Below, piece after piece: positions 46,660-60,886 of a stretch of 64,000 nt of DNA. The notes under the pieces were generated by a model that worked only from the letters and a program-made list of their open reading frames with translations, was not told the DNA's origin and did no database searches. Each line of letters begins with the position of its first letter. The first letter of the stretch is position 1. This stretch comes from Onchidella celtica (lineage: Eukaryota; Mollusca; Gastropoda; Systellommatophora; Onchidiidae), in contig OZ007569.1 in the NCBI GenBank assembly GCA_963931925.1, forward strand, positions 9,323,207-9,387,206. Direction: 5' to 3'. The position numbers and the translations under genes were made by a program.

Positions 46660-49600
46660 TCAGACACAGTCACCATTAGTCAATAAATGACCCAGCGTCA
46701 CCACTAGGTCAGAAAATGTTGGTCGGCTCACTGGTGGCACTGAGCAACACTGAACAACAATGTCCATTATCTGACTCGGGCACTGCTCTGCAAAGTCTAA
46801 CCGTGGAAAAGAATTAGTAGGTGTGTTGGCACCACACAGAGATTTGAAGATTTCATCATCGCTGTGGAGACGATAAGGGAGGTCACACAATTGGAAAACC
46901 TCCCACATGAAAACGCCGTAGGACCAGATGTCCGTGTGAAATGAGTACTCTGAGTCTCGTACAGCTTCTGGAGGTAACCAACGCAATGGGATCATTATTT
47001 GTCTTGCTGGGTGATGAAAGTACTCGTTGGCGTAGACATCTCGTGACAGGGACAAACTGCATATCTGAAATTGAACAGCATTAGGCCTGGTTACTTCAAG
47101 ATCAAATCATAAACACTGATTCTTAACCTACCAGTAAGTTCCTTGTGTTTCTAGGAATGAGATTATCTACATCACTTTTCAGGAGAAGAGTAAGGGAATT
47201 TGAGTGAAGCTTAATGCTTTATACATTTTTTTAAGTTCCCAAGATCTTGTTGCTTTGTGTACTATCTTACTGGTGAGAGCTAGACATCAGTACATTACAG
47301 CTTGCTTTGAATGTCTTATATGACTAAGAAAATAAACTGGCAAATGTTTTCTTTCTCTATTCTTCACCAAAACAAACATACTAATTAAGTTGTAGGATCT
47401 TTTCAAACCCCAACAAGCACAATATTAAATGAGTTACCTTGAGATCCATGCGTGATGTTAACAGTACATTTCTAGCTGCCAAGTCTCTGTGAATGAACTT
47501 GTAACCTGACAAATACTCCATGCCGAGAGCCACTTGCTGACACATCTTTAACCTCTGAACTGAAGAAAGGGGAGGAACTCGAGTAACCATTCCTCTGCGG
47601 CCATTATCACCCCTTGTAGCTAGCAAGAACTGTTTCAGATCTCCCTGGAAACAAAACAAATTAAACCTGTATAGTCTTTTGAAATTATTTGATAGAAACA
47701 ACACAAGCTTAATTAATTAAACATACCCTATGTACTGTAATGTTATAATTAACAAATCCACACAAAAAATGATGTGCTCTATATATATAGCACTGAACTA
47801 AAATTAAAAACAGGATTAACATAAGGTCAATTCCCTGTGAATTGAACAATGGCTCAGTTGCATTGCCTTGGAAGTGAAAGGTTCTGGTCTAGCCCCAAGC
47901 TCAATATAGTTTTTAAAAAAAGAAAATTTTTTTCATCTCTTCTTCAGTTTTTACATCAAGAAATTAAATAATTAGAAATTTACAGATTAAATCAAGTAAT
48001 ATCATACAGATTTTCACCGAGTACCATACCCAGTCTCTTCTTACCAAACAACAGAAATATAACAAATATGGCAAAAAGGTATTCAGTATGTGGTTTTGTT
48101 TGTTTCTTTTTCTCCTTCTAAACTGGTCTTTACTTCTAGAGACTTTTGTATTGGTGGTATGTGAAGGACTGGTCACATAAATATAACCTGAGCAAATCAG
48201 AGGGAGGATCTCTTATATTTCTTTATCTCTTTACATCACAGAAATTTACATTTTCATTGCATCAGTTGGTGGGTATGTTTGACAGAGAACTCAGTGGAAA
48301 GAGCCATTTTTAGATAGAGCCCGTGTGACCTTACCCAGTCGCAGTACTCAGTAATCATGAAGAATGGTTCAGCTTCCCGACAAACTCCCAGCAATCTCAC
48401 AATATTTGGGTGCTCCAGTTTGCTGTACATCTCCATCTCATTGTGGAATTCCACACTGTTGGCCTCTCCTTTCACCAGAAGGGATTTAACTACCACAAGA
48501 GTTTCCGGCTCAATGGGACGAATAGCTCGGGCTTTGGCTAAGAAAACATCGCCAAACTTTCCTTTTCCTGTGAAATAAAAATGATAAATGATATTTAAAG
48601 CAGACTGATTCCTTAAGTCTTTCATATGTGTAGGCAAAAATATCACAGACCTAGACTGACTTTCTTGACAAAATAGCATCAAAACAGGCTAAAAATAATC
48701 ATAAATTGTGATCCCGCTTGGATAAGATATGAACTATGAAGAAAAATAGTTTTGTTTTTTTCCTCTTTCCTTTATTAGTAACAGATTTTAAGTTACAACT
48801 AGTGTTCCTTGACACAATTGAACTGCATCTCAATTAATGATAGGGATTTTAATGTCATTAACTGCTACATGTACATACCAATAATTCCCAGGGTATGTAG
48901 ATCCTGTCTGGGAAAGTGAAACTTTTCTAAACTAGCACTTCGACATCTGGCTGCTGCAGCGGCGGCTGCTGATGCTGTTACATGGGTCCCGGCACCTGAT
49001 GCTGAGGCAGAAGCTGAAGCAGAGGAGTGTGAGGGGTGAGAGCTCATGCCAGATACATGAGAACGGTTGTCGCTGTCGCTGCGGAATTGCAGTCCTGAAT
49101 CTCGATCTTTCATCAACAGCTCATGTTGTTCTCTATGGTGGTGAAATTCTCCAGTTCCCAGTTTCAAATTCTTCGTGTTGACTGGAAAACATGACAACAG
49201 TAGCAATTTCGGTAATTCACTGCTGGGTACTGAATGTGAATGAATCAAGATCTGTAGTTTCATAGTGTTCTGGATTCTTTAAAATACTGAGACTGATACA
49301 TTAGTACAGAACTCCAGCAATCTACACAGTATTTTATTTCAATTACTTAAATGCTGATTTGTTTTGATGTTTCTTTTTACAATTCCCCCCACCTCTAACT
49401 TAGCATAATAAGATCTGGAACTGCTTCGCAGAGAAAGAGAGAGAAATTTTTGTCTTCATGCTTAAGTATCATGGTTGTTTCCCGTATTCCCCAGATATGT
49501 TATCCAAGATCCTGAGTAAGACTGCAAGATAACTTCTGGAGCAGTTCAATGATCTTGGACTACAAACTTTGATAGAGTAACATATATGTGGTTAGAAATA

Positions 49601-52600
49601 TTAATACATGCATTTGGTATTGGAGACTATGAATGAAGGGCACAGTGACAAGTGTTGGGTCCTTTGATTGGATCTGCTAAATCAATATGCATATAAACTG
49701 TTAAAAGTATTGTATCTTCTGACCTGGAGCCAACTTACTGAGTTGTTTCCTGGTTTTTCTCTGCATCAACAACCTGTAGCTGCAAAAAGCTGTCAGTCCA
49801 ATGACCAGAGCAAGATAGGCTCCAGCACTGCACACTGCAATGATGACTGTCTTTGCCATGTCAAATCCTGCATCTTCCTCCACAGGTTCTGAACAAACAA
49901 ATAAATGTAAGTTAGTTGGCAGGAAATTCACTGGAAATTCGCAATGGGAGGCTGAAAAGCTGGCATGATATGGCCTCTTGCAAATTCGGATCAATCTAGG
50001 TTGCCATAAGCCACCTGTCCAGTCTCTCGTGTGAACTGTACAAAAGTAGGGCAAATAATGTTCTTCAACACTGTTTTGTTTAGCCAAGCAAGTTTTCCTC
50101 CTAGATCTGTTTATGATTTACTCACCAGCTATACAGAACAAATTGAAGTCATGGTTATAGTCTGATAAACTCAGTGTTCTTTGGCATATGACAGCTCATG
50201 ACTGGACGGGAAATAATATGTACATATTCATATTAATTTTTTAAAGCAGCTGAATCAAAAAGACAAGTAACAGTTACTCTAGGGTTCTCTTAGAATTGTA
50301 TAAAAATAATAATTGCTTCATTTCCACAAAGCGAAAAAAGTTCACATTTAAAAGAACAATTGCTTTTGACCATCAAGAAGCTAAGAATTAAACCAATTAT
50401 TGCATATTTCATTCTGCCAAACAAACTCCTTGTCTAAGTGAGCTCTCTTCCCTTTAATGTCACACAAAAGGTATGTATATTAATGAGTTAATTCCTATTA
50501 TCATGGACCTGCCACAGCTCAGACCGGACAATCTGTACTCACGTGTGATGAGAAGATTAAACTCTGTACGAATTTGCCCAGCTGAGTTATTAGCCGTACA
50601 TCCGTATCTTCCCTTGTCTTCTATCAGCACTTTCTGGACCAGTAAGGTACCATTGGGGAACACCTGTCAGGGGAAAGGGAGGTCAATGATGTCGGAAAGA
50701 TAATGCAAGGGAAGTAACACAAACATTTTGTCACTTCATGTGCTTATATAAAACGGTGTTACATCCCTTACCACGTAAAGCCGCAGAAACCATCTCGGCC
50801 CAACTCCACAATGAACTGATTATGGCAGGCGAATGAGTTATTGCCAGAAAGAATAACAGACGTTAAATCTGACAACGTAATAAAAGAACTACTAAACTGG
50901 AAATCTACAAAACCGTCCTGAAAATAATTCATCTTTCTTCTGTAATCACAGCAAATCAATTTCGTTAACTGTTCTGTTTGGGCTAACAAAAAAGTGGCAT
51001 TACTTTCTATTCATAAGGCTATTTAAACAGAGAAGATTGGAATTTGCAGTGTCCATTTTATGCAGCCATGACGGAGATTTCAAAATCAAATTTGAAGCAA
51101 TTTTTTTTTTTTCAGAAAGTAAAATGAAGCAGAAGATGAACAAGAAAGTTTGTTTAGTACTCCTAGTATGGATTCTCAAATTCATCACATGTATTATAGT
51201 CGTAGTACTGCCTATACTTTGCCATCGTTACGAGATGAATTTGTTTTTAGTGCGCAGCCTATCATTTTTTTTTGCATATTTTCAATTTTCAAGCAATAAA
51301 TCTGAAAACAAGAGAAATTATTTACGTAATGATGTGACAATTGGGGTTGTGTTTACCGAATATCTGCTGTTTGGTGTGATCTCTGACTTAGCTCCAGTGG
51401 ATGCCACGATGCGACCATCCTTGTCCCACACAATCTGGGGTCTAGGATCTCCTAAAGCTACACAGTGTAACATCATGGGTTGACCCTCAAATGCTGTGGT
51501 CATGTTGGCTGGCCGGATGCTGAATGTTGGTTTCTCTGAAAGCCAAGCAAGACAGCACACACATATATATATAGTTTTCTCCTTTGTGATGAATTTTCTT
51601 AGATTCAATTCAAAATTCATCGAGGTGCAGTATAAAAAACAAAGCTTAAATAATAAATAGCGTTTGAGTGGATTATCAGTTTTGTACTTTACAAAGAGAA
51701 CAGCCCTGCCTATGCCTGCATAAATATACTTTCCTCGACATCTTGATTTACATTACTTAATACACCGTGACAATTTAATGCTCACCGAAGTACAGTCAAA
51801 CAACTGAAAGGTGGCACCCGAGAAAGAAACCCTTTTTTTTTTTTCACAAAACACTGACAGAGGGAACTTGAAGTGTTAAATGAGGCGTGGAATAGGAAAG
51901 TTCAATTTCGAAAACTGTCCTCGTTGACATTATTGGACTGTGTTCTCATATTTTCATTCGTTTGCCACAAACCACATTTTTTGAAATATGAATTTACGTG
52001 AAAAGCTCATGTTTCTAGGTTGACTGGTTGTCTTTGAGGTCTCCGAGTAAGTTTTGTAACTGTATCGTATTTATAAATGGTTACACCAGCGCTGGTCCCT
52101 TTCCCACGAAATGCTCGGTTCTCGAAAAATGACCATGCTTATTACTTAAATATTTTAATGTAAAAACAACAACAACAACAACAACAGTTTACGAATACTG
52201 CCGTTTATAATTTTGATACCTTTTTTTTTCTTCATATAACGTTCATTTCTTCCGGGGAAACGAAGGATGATGGTAAGGCGAATACATTAATGCTAAAAAC
52301 AGACCTTTTCATATTTGAGGAAACATCTGAGATGATTGTTGGCAATGGAAAAGAAGTGGAAAATGGTAGTGTAAAAAATGTTAATAATATGTTTGTTGTA
52401 AAAACGAATAATTTGATTTACATTAAATTTTCTTCAGACTAACTCTTTGGAAAATACACAATCTGACCGGTATAATTTCCAATATAGAAATTGAAAATAA
52501 CTTACCCACAATCCTGACAGTGACAGTTGCATTGATGATCCCTTGCTTACGATGAGTAGCAACACACATGTACCTGCCTTCATCCTCTCGTCGGACCTTA

Positions 52601-55410
52601 TCAAAGTGTAGGGTACCTCGGTCCTCGTACATGTTTTCAGGAATTTTAAATGTTCCTTTGATAGATTTAAGCCATTTGATGATTGGTGGTGTCAGGGCTT
52701 CGGCGCGACAATGTATACTTGCCGGTTTGTCCAGCTCCAGATAGTACGTCTTAGCAGGACGGGGGTTGAATTTCAGTTTTTCTGCAATGGGGAAAAGAGT
52801 TTATCAGAAAGATATTGCGTTTTTCTATCTTTTAAAGAAACGACCGATACTATACAGACAAGTGATTTTTGACATTTATGCACCGAGTGTGAGAAATTAC
52901 AGCATCAAACAATACGACAATAGCAACACCCACGAGCACGAACAAGCACCAACTACAAAAACGGTAGAAGTAGTTACTACAATAGCGATAACTTCAACAT
53001 CAACAGGGCCAACAACAACATGGAAAACCGCTTCAAAAACATCAACGGCTGCAACAGATCATCAACAGCAGCAAGAAACCATTGAACAATACAAGCTGTG
53101 CGTGTCTGACTTACTTGTGACTCTCAAGCGAGCCGGACTGGACACTCGGACAGAATGACCAGTGGTATTGGCCACACAAGCGTAGTCACCGGCATCAGAC
53201 GGTTTCACCAGTGGAATGGTCAGTGTCCCATCTTTGGTGTTCATATCGTAGTGTTTGGAGCCCTGGAAGACAATATCAGAGTAGACAAGACATTTTACCT
53301 TACATTTAAACATTTCACCAACAAGCACGTAATAAACTATGTTTAAGATTTAAACCTGTGGCCTATTGCATTCAGGTAAACACACCGCTAATTGCTGGTT
53401 TGTAAAGGATCCATCCAATTATTTAATTAAATAGTTGACAATTAAAGAAATGCAAGGCACTTGTATTTTCATCAGAATACCACCTCGCTCGCTCATGTTG
53501 GCGTTTTCTCACCTATGGACACGCATACATGTATAGTTTTCTGTGAAAATGCCCCCAGACCAAACCAATCACACACACGTGCACAAGGTAGTCATCCAGA
53601 GAACATTACGCACCATTTGGAAGGTGTGGCTTGCCCAAATCATGCCAATACCAGAAACCATTGTCAAGATTGCATTTCAAGAGGGTTAATTAGAAACATT
53701 GTTTTGTTAAAGTAGAAACAGCTAAACAGCTGGGGAAGTCTTCGTGCCACCGGGATAAAAGGAGTGGAATCTTGTAAACGATTTACATAGAGATAAACAT
53801 CCCCGCGCACTAGGCTAACAATAGCCGGGAAACAAGGCCCGCATCACAGCACTTCTGTCAGGGATCTCAGCATCTACGTCAAGCTGATAGACAACCCTGG
53901 CACATGCTGAGAGCAACGGTATGTTCATAATATTAGAGGTCTTTTACTGTTGCAATTTCCGCAAAAACGGTGGCAACATACATGTTTATACATGCTGGCA
54001 TAACAAAAGAGATGATGGAAGCCAAGAGGCAAATCATTTCTGTCCGTTTCACAAGAAAACTGATCTTGTCTGTGTTACACAGGTGAGCAACAGGAGAACG
54101 AGATGTGAAAATTGGTGTGATAATTTGAGGGACGTATTTTTATACATGTTCAGGTATATATTTATGAAAACCTCGACACAATGTCAGCTCCTGAGTGTCA
54201 GAATAAATCATCTTTTATGCCATAAGATACGATCACATTTACATTTTTTGTTCAAGATCTCAAACTTTACTTGAAGTATCGTTAATTTTTAATTTAAATC
54301 CCAGGCCCCTTCAATATGTTGGACAAACTACAGCTATGCACAATTTTGCGAAAACTGAAAAGTTAATTCAAAGCTTGAAAAAATAATTCTTTCGCGATGA
54401 TTTATCTCGAGAGGTTTAGTTTTGCCATCTGTGCAGATCTCAGAAGTTGCGCTGTTGCATACAGAAGGCATCACTGAACAGGAAAGGAAATGCGGTAACA
54501 TTTTTTTGCTCAGGGGCGGTTGGCTAATGAGGTTTAAGGGCTGTTGTGTTGAGTATATATCAGGTCGGAAGTAACTCACGTTTTCAAATATATTTTGCAC
54601 TTCGCTGTCAAAAGATATTTATTGTCAGAACAGAGGAAGCGGCAGGTGCACAACGGACTGAAAAATCTTGTTGCTCAAGTCTAAAACGAGCAGCCTAATG
54701 TGGTCACCACCAGGACCGTGTAGGCCAGAGCAATGACAAAGGTCTGCTTATAATTATGAGATTTGACACTAAATCTACCGAAATGTGCAGCTTGTCAACA
54801 CAAAATAAGTCTCCAAAGCATTACATAAACCCTCACTCGAACTAGGAAGATCTTGATAACATGTTAAATCATTGATAGTTGGCAAACCCATCGATGAAAT
54901 GGTCGCTTATCTGAAGTTTTTCAATGGATCAGAAAGCTTGAAAACCAAGAATAGCTCAAGCCCTGGAGAATAAACCTATATTCAAACTTAGTGGCATTGT
55001 AACTAGCACTTGTCGTGAACACTGTGGCCTTATTGGTTCCTAATTGAAATTAAACTTAATTCATGTTATCTCTATCTTGCAGTCTGCACTCCCCATCGTC
55101 CGTCACTGATATAAGATCTATCTTGCAGTGGGATATAAAAAAACAGTATGCCCCCTTTCCTCACTGGTGTATAAGATCTGTCTTGCAGTGGTCCATACTC
55201 CCGCTATTCTCACTGATATTATGTGAGCTCTATCTTCCCTCACTGACTATCTGCATAGAGCAAAACTTACCAATGGTAACTGGATACCATCTTTCGCCCA
55301 GAGAATTGTGGTCACAGGATACGGTGTTCCCACCACTTGACAACTGAAATACGCCCTTCCTTCCTCCTCTGTAGTCATTGGCTGGGGCACGCGACTGATG
55401 ATTGGTGGCA
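46660..55410 (-). CDS. PTK7: PTK7 pseudokinase co-receptor, 3' part (Ig5-Ig7, TM, pseudokinase)
   Basis: PTK7 (fly Off-track) is a membrane co-receptor in Wnt/planar-polarity signalling. Exons in gene order: 55410-55271, 53262-53115, 52781-52506, 51535-51357, 50663-50543, 49888-49724, 49181-48879, 48567-48335, 47644-47438 and 47064-46660. All ten join in frame with AG/GT borders (724 residues here; donor GTCAGA at 49723 is the weakest). Three Ig domains show paired Cys and Trp (FSC..ILW..YAC; IHC..IKW..YMC; LHC..IVW..YGC). A transmembrane helix follows at about residues 299-325 (VIIAVCSAGAYLALVIGLTAF), then an Ala/Ser-rich juxtamembrane segment. The kinase fold has GKGKFG, VVVK (Lys471) and HRDLAARN (573-580), but DFG is replaced by SLS (593-595). 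LSRDVY and WSYGVFMWEVF are typical of the family. The signal peptide and Ig1-4 are not in the window or lie in exons I could not see. Confidence 0.95.
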
Positions 55411-56654
55411 CTGGAAACATAAACAAACCAATCCAATGACTTTCATTAAAAACAACAACACACACACAACAAAAACAAAGACACTCCCAAAATTATGTAA
55501 AACAACCCTATAATATATTACTGTCATATGACTGGATTAGACGTACCATACATGAACCGCATGGTGGAGCAAAATGCTGACAATCGTCTTCAATGTGTCA
55601 ATGGTTCGATTGTCAAAATGAAAGACAAAGTATTATCGCTATGGCTCAGGGCAAATATCAAATGGGATGATGAACAGTTTGTAAAATACGGTAACAACAC
55701 CCAGAGCTCGACAAACTAGGGCTGTGAAGAATTTGTTTTTGGTAATTTGGAAATAAATGAACATAAAAAAAAATCTGTTGTAATTTGTACAAAAGGCATG
55801 AAACATGGACACGTATCGACGGCAGTAGGTGATGTCACAACAGCAGTAACTACAACCACAAATATGCGTAATTACATGTATTAATTATGGACCTACTTGT
55901 AGAAAACATTGACTGATGCGAGAATAATGGTAGAGAAGAAGTAAATTGAAAAGAGGAAAGAGATAGATAGACGGATCAATACTGAGAAAGAAAAAGTGGG
56001 CGTGGAGCGAGTGACGGGAAAGTGAGAAATATTCATCCTTGCTAATGTTGTCGCCCTAACCAATCATCTCAAAATGTCACAAAAACAAAGATAACGGAGA
56101 TTTGTAAAGTCTAGACACATTCATTAAAAAAACAACAACAATAGAATGGGTTTCAAAAATTAACGTTGTAAATTATCAAAAATCTGACAAATTATAAACG
56201 CAGTCGGATTTATCAGCATTTTTTATTGCTTGAGCATAGAATCTGCCATACAAGGTTTATTTATTATTTTGATAAAAAGTGTTTTTTTTCCACGCTAATT
56301 AGTTTTCTGTTTATGCTGTTTCATTTAATTGCACATTAAATATTCCCAGTAATCGACCATTGTGATAAAAGTATGGAGAATCAGAAAGGCAAGAAGAAAC
56401 ATAAATACTTTCGTGTTTTTCTTTGTTTATATAATGTGGTATCTGGCATAACGGACTGAATCTATTTACTCAAGATGACGATATAATACTCACTCACCCG
56501 CTCACCCATTCAGTGACTGACTGACGGCTGATTGCGTGACTCACTCACTCATTCATTTATTCACTGACTAAGTGACTGACAGACTGGGTAACTCACTCAC
56601 TCACGTACTCGCTCACTCACGTATTTACTAACTGACTCGCGAACTCACTCACTC

Positions 56655-56690
56655 AACCAACCAACCAACCAACCAACCAACCAACCAACC
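56655..56690. repeat. (AACC)n tetranucleotide repeat
   Basis: About nine uninterrupted AACC/CAAC units follow a longer degenerate ACTC/GACT-rich stretch (56480-56650). Confidence 0.9.
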
Positions 56691-57181
56691 GACATGTGAA
56701 GACATTGTCTATATTCCATTTCACAGCTATTGATTGAGTAGAAATATTTCCTCATGTCGTTTTAAAGTTAAAATTTGTGTTACCGGTTATGTTCATTCTC
56801 GGTGACTTTTGGCAACACAAAACGGGCGGTCAGCTTTTGAAGATGCAGGCGTTACATGAACGAATGGCACTCTGGGTACTTACAGCTAAAGGAAATGAGC
56901 GCCAAGAAAGTGTTTCATGGCAGGGGTAGTTGGATCGTTCGGATGTGGGGAGGTGGAGGAAGGGGGGGGGGGCACGGTGATTATGACTACCGTACAGGTC
57001 TAACAACAGCCAGATTTGCTATGACAAGACCGTGGCCTTATATCTAGAGAACTATTCGGATAAATAGATCCATGGGTCTGCCGTGCTTTTGACATCTGTG
57101 GGAATTCGCGGTTTCGGGGAGGATTCTTGAATAATCTGTTTGGCTTACTGGTTCATGACAAGGGATTAGTTGAGAAATGTT

Positions 57182-57254
57182 TACATGTGTACGCATGTGT
57201 GTGTGTATGCGTATGTGTGTGTTTGTATGTGTGTGTGTGTGTGTGTGTGTGTAG
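57182..57254. repeat. (GT)n microsatellite
   Basis: A GT-rich run with ATG interruptions ends in a pure (GT) tract of about thirteen units. Open frames of His/Thr on the opposite strand here are artefacts of the repeat. Confidence 0.9.
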
Positions 57255-57514
57255 GCCTCTGTTATCCAAGTGCATGCTGAGGTGTCAAAAAGGGGTTTAG
57301 AGACGGAAAGAATGTCGACATAAGCAAGAGTGAGAAAATACGTTGAAAAATCAAGAGGAATGATAGAGACTGGGGGAAAATACTGCGAAAGGGAAGTAGT
57401 ACATGTAGTTGCATTGCTGCCCTCCAAATGTGAAAAAAAATTAAAACGACGAGAGAAAACAAAAATAACTTGAGGTTTCCAATCTTCATCAGTCTAATGG
57501 ATCGTCAGAGATGG

Positions 57515-57880
57515 AGAGAGTTCGGAGAAGAGAAAGAGAGAACGAGAGAGAGAGACAGAGAGAGAGAGAAAGACACACACACACAGAGAAAGAGAGAGAG
57601 AGAGAGAGAGAGGAGAGAGAACGGGAGAGAGAGAGTGAGAAAGACACACACACATACAGAGAAAGAGAGAGAGAGAGAGAGAGGAGAGAGAGAACGAGAG
57701 AGAGAGTGAGAAAGACACACACACAGAGAAAAAGAGAGAGAGTGAGAGAAAGAACGAGAGATGCAGAAAGAGAGGAGAGACAGACAGACAGAGAGAAGAC
57801 GGACAGACAGGCGGGCAGAGAGAGAGAGGGACAAATACACAGAGACAGACAGACAGGGAGAGACAGAGAAAGAGAAGGGG
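57515..57880. repeat. Purine-rich satellite with 71-bp higher-order period
   Basis: Nearly pure GA-type sequence is punctuated by AGACACACAC blocks at 57571, 57642 and 57713, exactly 71 bases apart. Each unit runs from a CACA block through (GA)n, GGAGAGAGA, ACG and GTGAGA. The downstream part to 57880 shifts to GACAGACAGA. Long frames read across it on both strands are repeat artefacts (Ser-Leu or Arg-Glu only). Confidence 0.9.
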
Positions 57881-60800
57881 GTGAAGATTGACAGAGAAAA
57901 TTATACTGATTTCACTCCTATCTTCAATGTGATAAACACACCAGCAAATTCATATCTGATGACATAGTAAATTAATCTGTAGAGGGATGTAAGGCCTGAA
58001 ATCCTTATCAGCTGGACAATGACCTATGTCATGGTGAACAGCTACACAATTCCCGGGTGACGGCCACTGGACCTTTCATGGAATCCAAAACACTGGACAG
58101 CTATAAGAAAATGGATCAGGTCCCAGCAACACCATGAACTTTGCTGATCTGGTCAGCTGGAAATTGGATTACCCGAAAGTCCGAGAACCCTTTTATTGTC
58201 TTATAGTATCGGTTACAGTTTCCCCTGGCCGGGGAATGGCGCAGATCCTGCTGGGTGCACGGTCGGCTCTGCGTGAGGGGGAAACATGGTCGTCTCTGCA
58301 GCGTTTCTGCAGCATCAATTCTATCTTACAGACGCTCAGATGGATTGGTTGGTTGAGATAAGGTTAACTAGCTTGTCAAGAATTCTAGGATTGGCTCGGC
58401 ATCCAGACAGCAGCAGCAGCAGCAGAAAAAAAAAAGTGCAACATCATTATTTTATACAGTCATGAATAATTATGTACCATCTTGAATCTCAGGTCCCCAG
58501 GATGTGAGCAGAAATACTGTGGTAGGCATCTTAGGTCTAAGTATGCTTATATTTCCGTATTATAAAGGCTGAGATGCCTGGGTTTCACATTATATTCTTT
58601 TCTGATTTATGCATTAACAAGTGGCTGTAAATAAATCAGATAGGCTACGTCCAAAATCACAAAATACACACGTCAGCAGTTGTTTTGAGGGGGTTTGATA
58701 CAGGGATAAAATTACAGCTGATGTGCTCTTTTGACGGACCCTCTGTATGTCTTTGAACGCAAAAGGTTTCACTTATACATGTACTTTTACTGGCTCGGGT
58801 GCTTGAAATCTGGCTGGTACACACTGTATAATTATATCAAATAGAAACTTTGAAAAATTCCAAGCGTTTCAATCGAGATCAGTTTGGTAACAGACGCTTT
58901 CTTTTACAGATAGAAAAACCTCAGGAGTAAAAAAATGTTTGCGGCCACTATTTCTAGTCCAAGCATGATCTAAGTATACTTTGGTTTGTTGTCGTTAGAA
59001 TGTTTTTGAGCGTTTTCTAAATGGAAGTACATGTAGGTGTGTTGAATCGAAATATCGATTGATTTTAAAAAAAAAAAAAAAAGGGTGAGCGATTTTCGAT
59101 AAAAGACGGAAACCAAACCAACAGCCATAGAAATTGGCAATTCCTCTATCCTTTGGTCCTTTCGTCGTTTGTCCTCTCAGTTTCTTCAGCTGATTGACCC
59201 ATGTACATGTAACTGTAAGGCCGGCCCTGCCTAAATGAGATGCAGCAGATACCAAGTCAGAAGTGTCTATTGTGTTAAGCATGGCTCTCTAGTTAGAAGC
59301 TTCAAGCTGATTCTAGAACTGATATTTTGATATTTGAAAGTTCAATTTGGGTGGGAAGTTCATTTGAAAATTAGACCCAAAGCAAAAGGACACATGATAA
59401 CAAAGCTGCCTTGCTGTTGATTGGAACTCTTCCATAAATGACTTCAAAGTCTATCACACTTCAAATCCGTAAAAATATCAAATATCTGAATATGGCCTGG
59501 CTGTTTTAAACTTGTACTAAATAAACTTAACGGCGACTGCTGATGGAATACAGATGAGGAATGATGCTGCTGATTACGTCATATCAATGACAAACCGACC
59601 GCTTAGAATGACAAGGTCCTACTTCCACTTTTTGGCTGACCTGAGTTACATACTACACACTACTTCTACAGGCCTTCTCCATTGTGTGTCAAAGTATCAA
59701 GCAGATTCGGTGTGTAATTTGTAAGTTTTGCTATAAAGAAAAAACAAATTTGTTGCTCTAAAAGCTGTGATCACATGACACTTTAATTCTCGAGTTCTCA
59801 AAGAGTTCTCCGGGAGTTAGAACATTGTCATTCTAAGGGGATGAAATGGTAATGATTACAAATTAGCAAGAAAGACGAATGAGAAACAGCGCATAATATT
59901 AACCAGGAAAAAGTTAAAGTGGACTAATAAAAAATGTTCATGAAAAGACAGCGAATATGAAAGTTTGAAACAGAGAAAGACCTACACGGTGGGGCGCCGA
60001 ATACATCCGGAAAAACAACCAAAAATAACAACAAAACAAATTATATTTTGTTATTGTTTCCTTTTTTTCTGAACACAATTCACCGTGAGACACAATCAGT
60101 CCAACCAGCCACGTTCAAGTTGAGATGGATGAAGTGGAGGAAGTGGAAACTCTAATGTTGTAACTGATCACCGTGGTGTAATTATGAAGGTCGTGATTAA
60201 TGCTAGACAATGCCAGCTGCGGTTTTACAGATACTGGGTTTCATCGGTGATACCGCGAGCTCGCTACACTGCATACTTAAGGCGAAACAAAACTCGTGAA
60301 CAGCGAGAGGAATGCGCCAATGAGGTAACTTTCTTACGTTCGAAGACGAGCTGGACTCTTTGATATCGCGCACAACTGGTGCAAGACTAGACAGACGCCT
60401 ATGGATGCTCACAGAAAATATAAAACAGCTTTGGGGCCGTCCATAAAGTACTTACGCTCGATTTGGGCGGTTTTAGATTAGACCTTGGTATTTTGAAGCT
60501 TATTATGACATTTTGCATGGATCATTTGCCTATTTCATTAGAAACAGCCCTTTTTGAAAAAATTATCAGTTCTATAATTATCCCACAACCTACTTTGTTC
60601 AAATAAATACATGTATAGATAAACTTAACCTTTTAAATTTATTACCGTTACTGAAAAGCATATGTACGCATTACAACCGCCCTCCCCCCTTCCGTGTATG
60701 TTTTTCATACGATGGGGGCCGGCAACCCCCTTCCCTTTCCCTAGGTGGAAGAATTCTTCTGTGAGGGAGGTGGGGGGGGGGGGGTCCTTCTGTTCTACCA

Positions 60801-60886
60801 TTCTGCTTTATTCTGTCTACCGTCTTGCTTTTTCCAAGCACAAGATGGCCGTTATCGTGTCGACGTGCTTTCTTCAAAGGAAGCGC

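Noticed and set aside
56480-56690. CRISPR-like array of short repeats
   Set aside because: Units are degenerate tetranucleotides without unique spacers, in a eukaryotic intron; it is a microsatellite.
57489-57891. Several long overlapping frames rich in Ser-Leu or Arg-Glu
   Set aside because: They are translations of a GA/CA microsatellite in all frames and have no other content.
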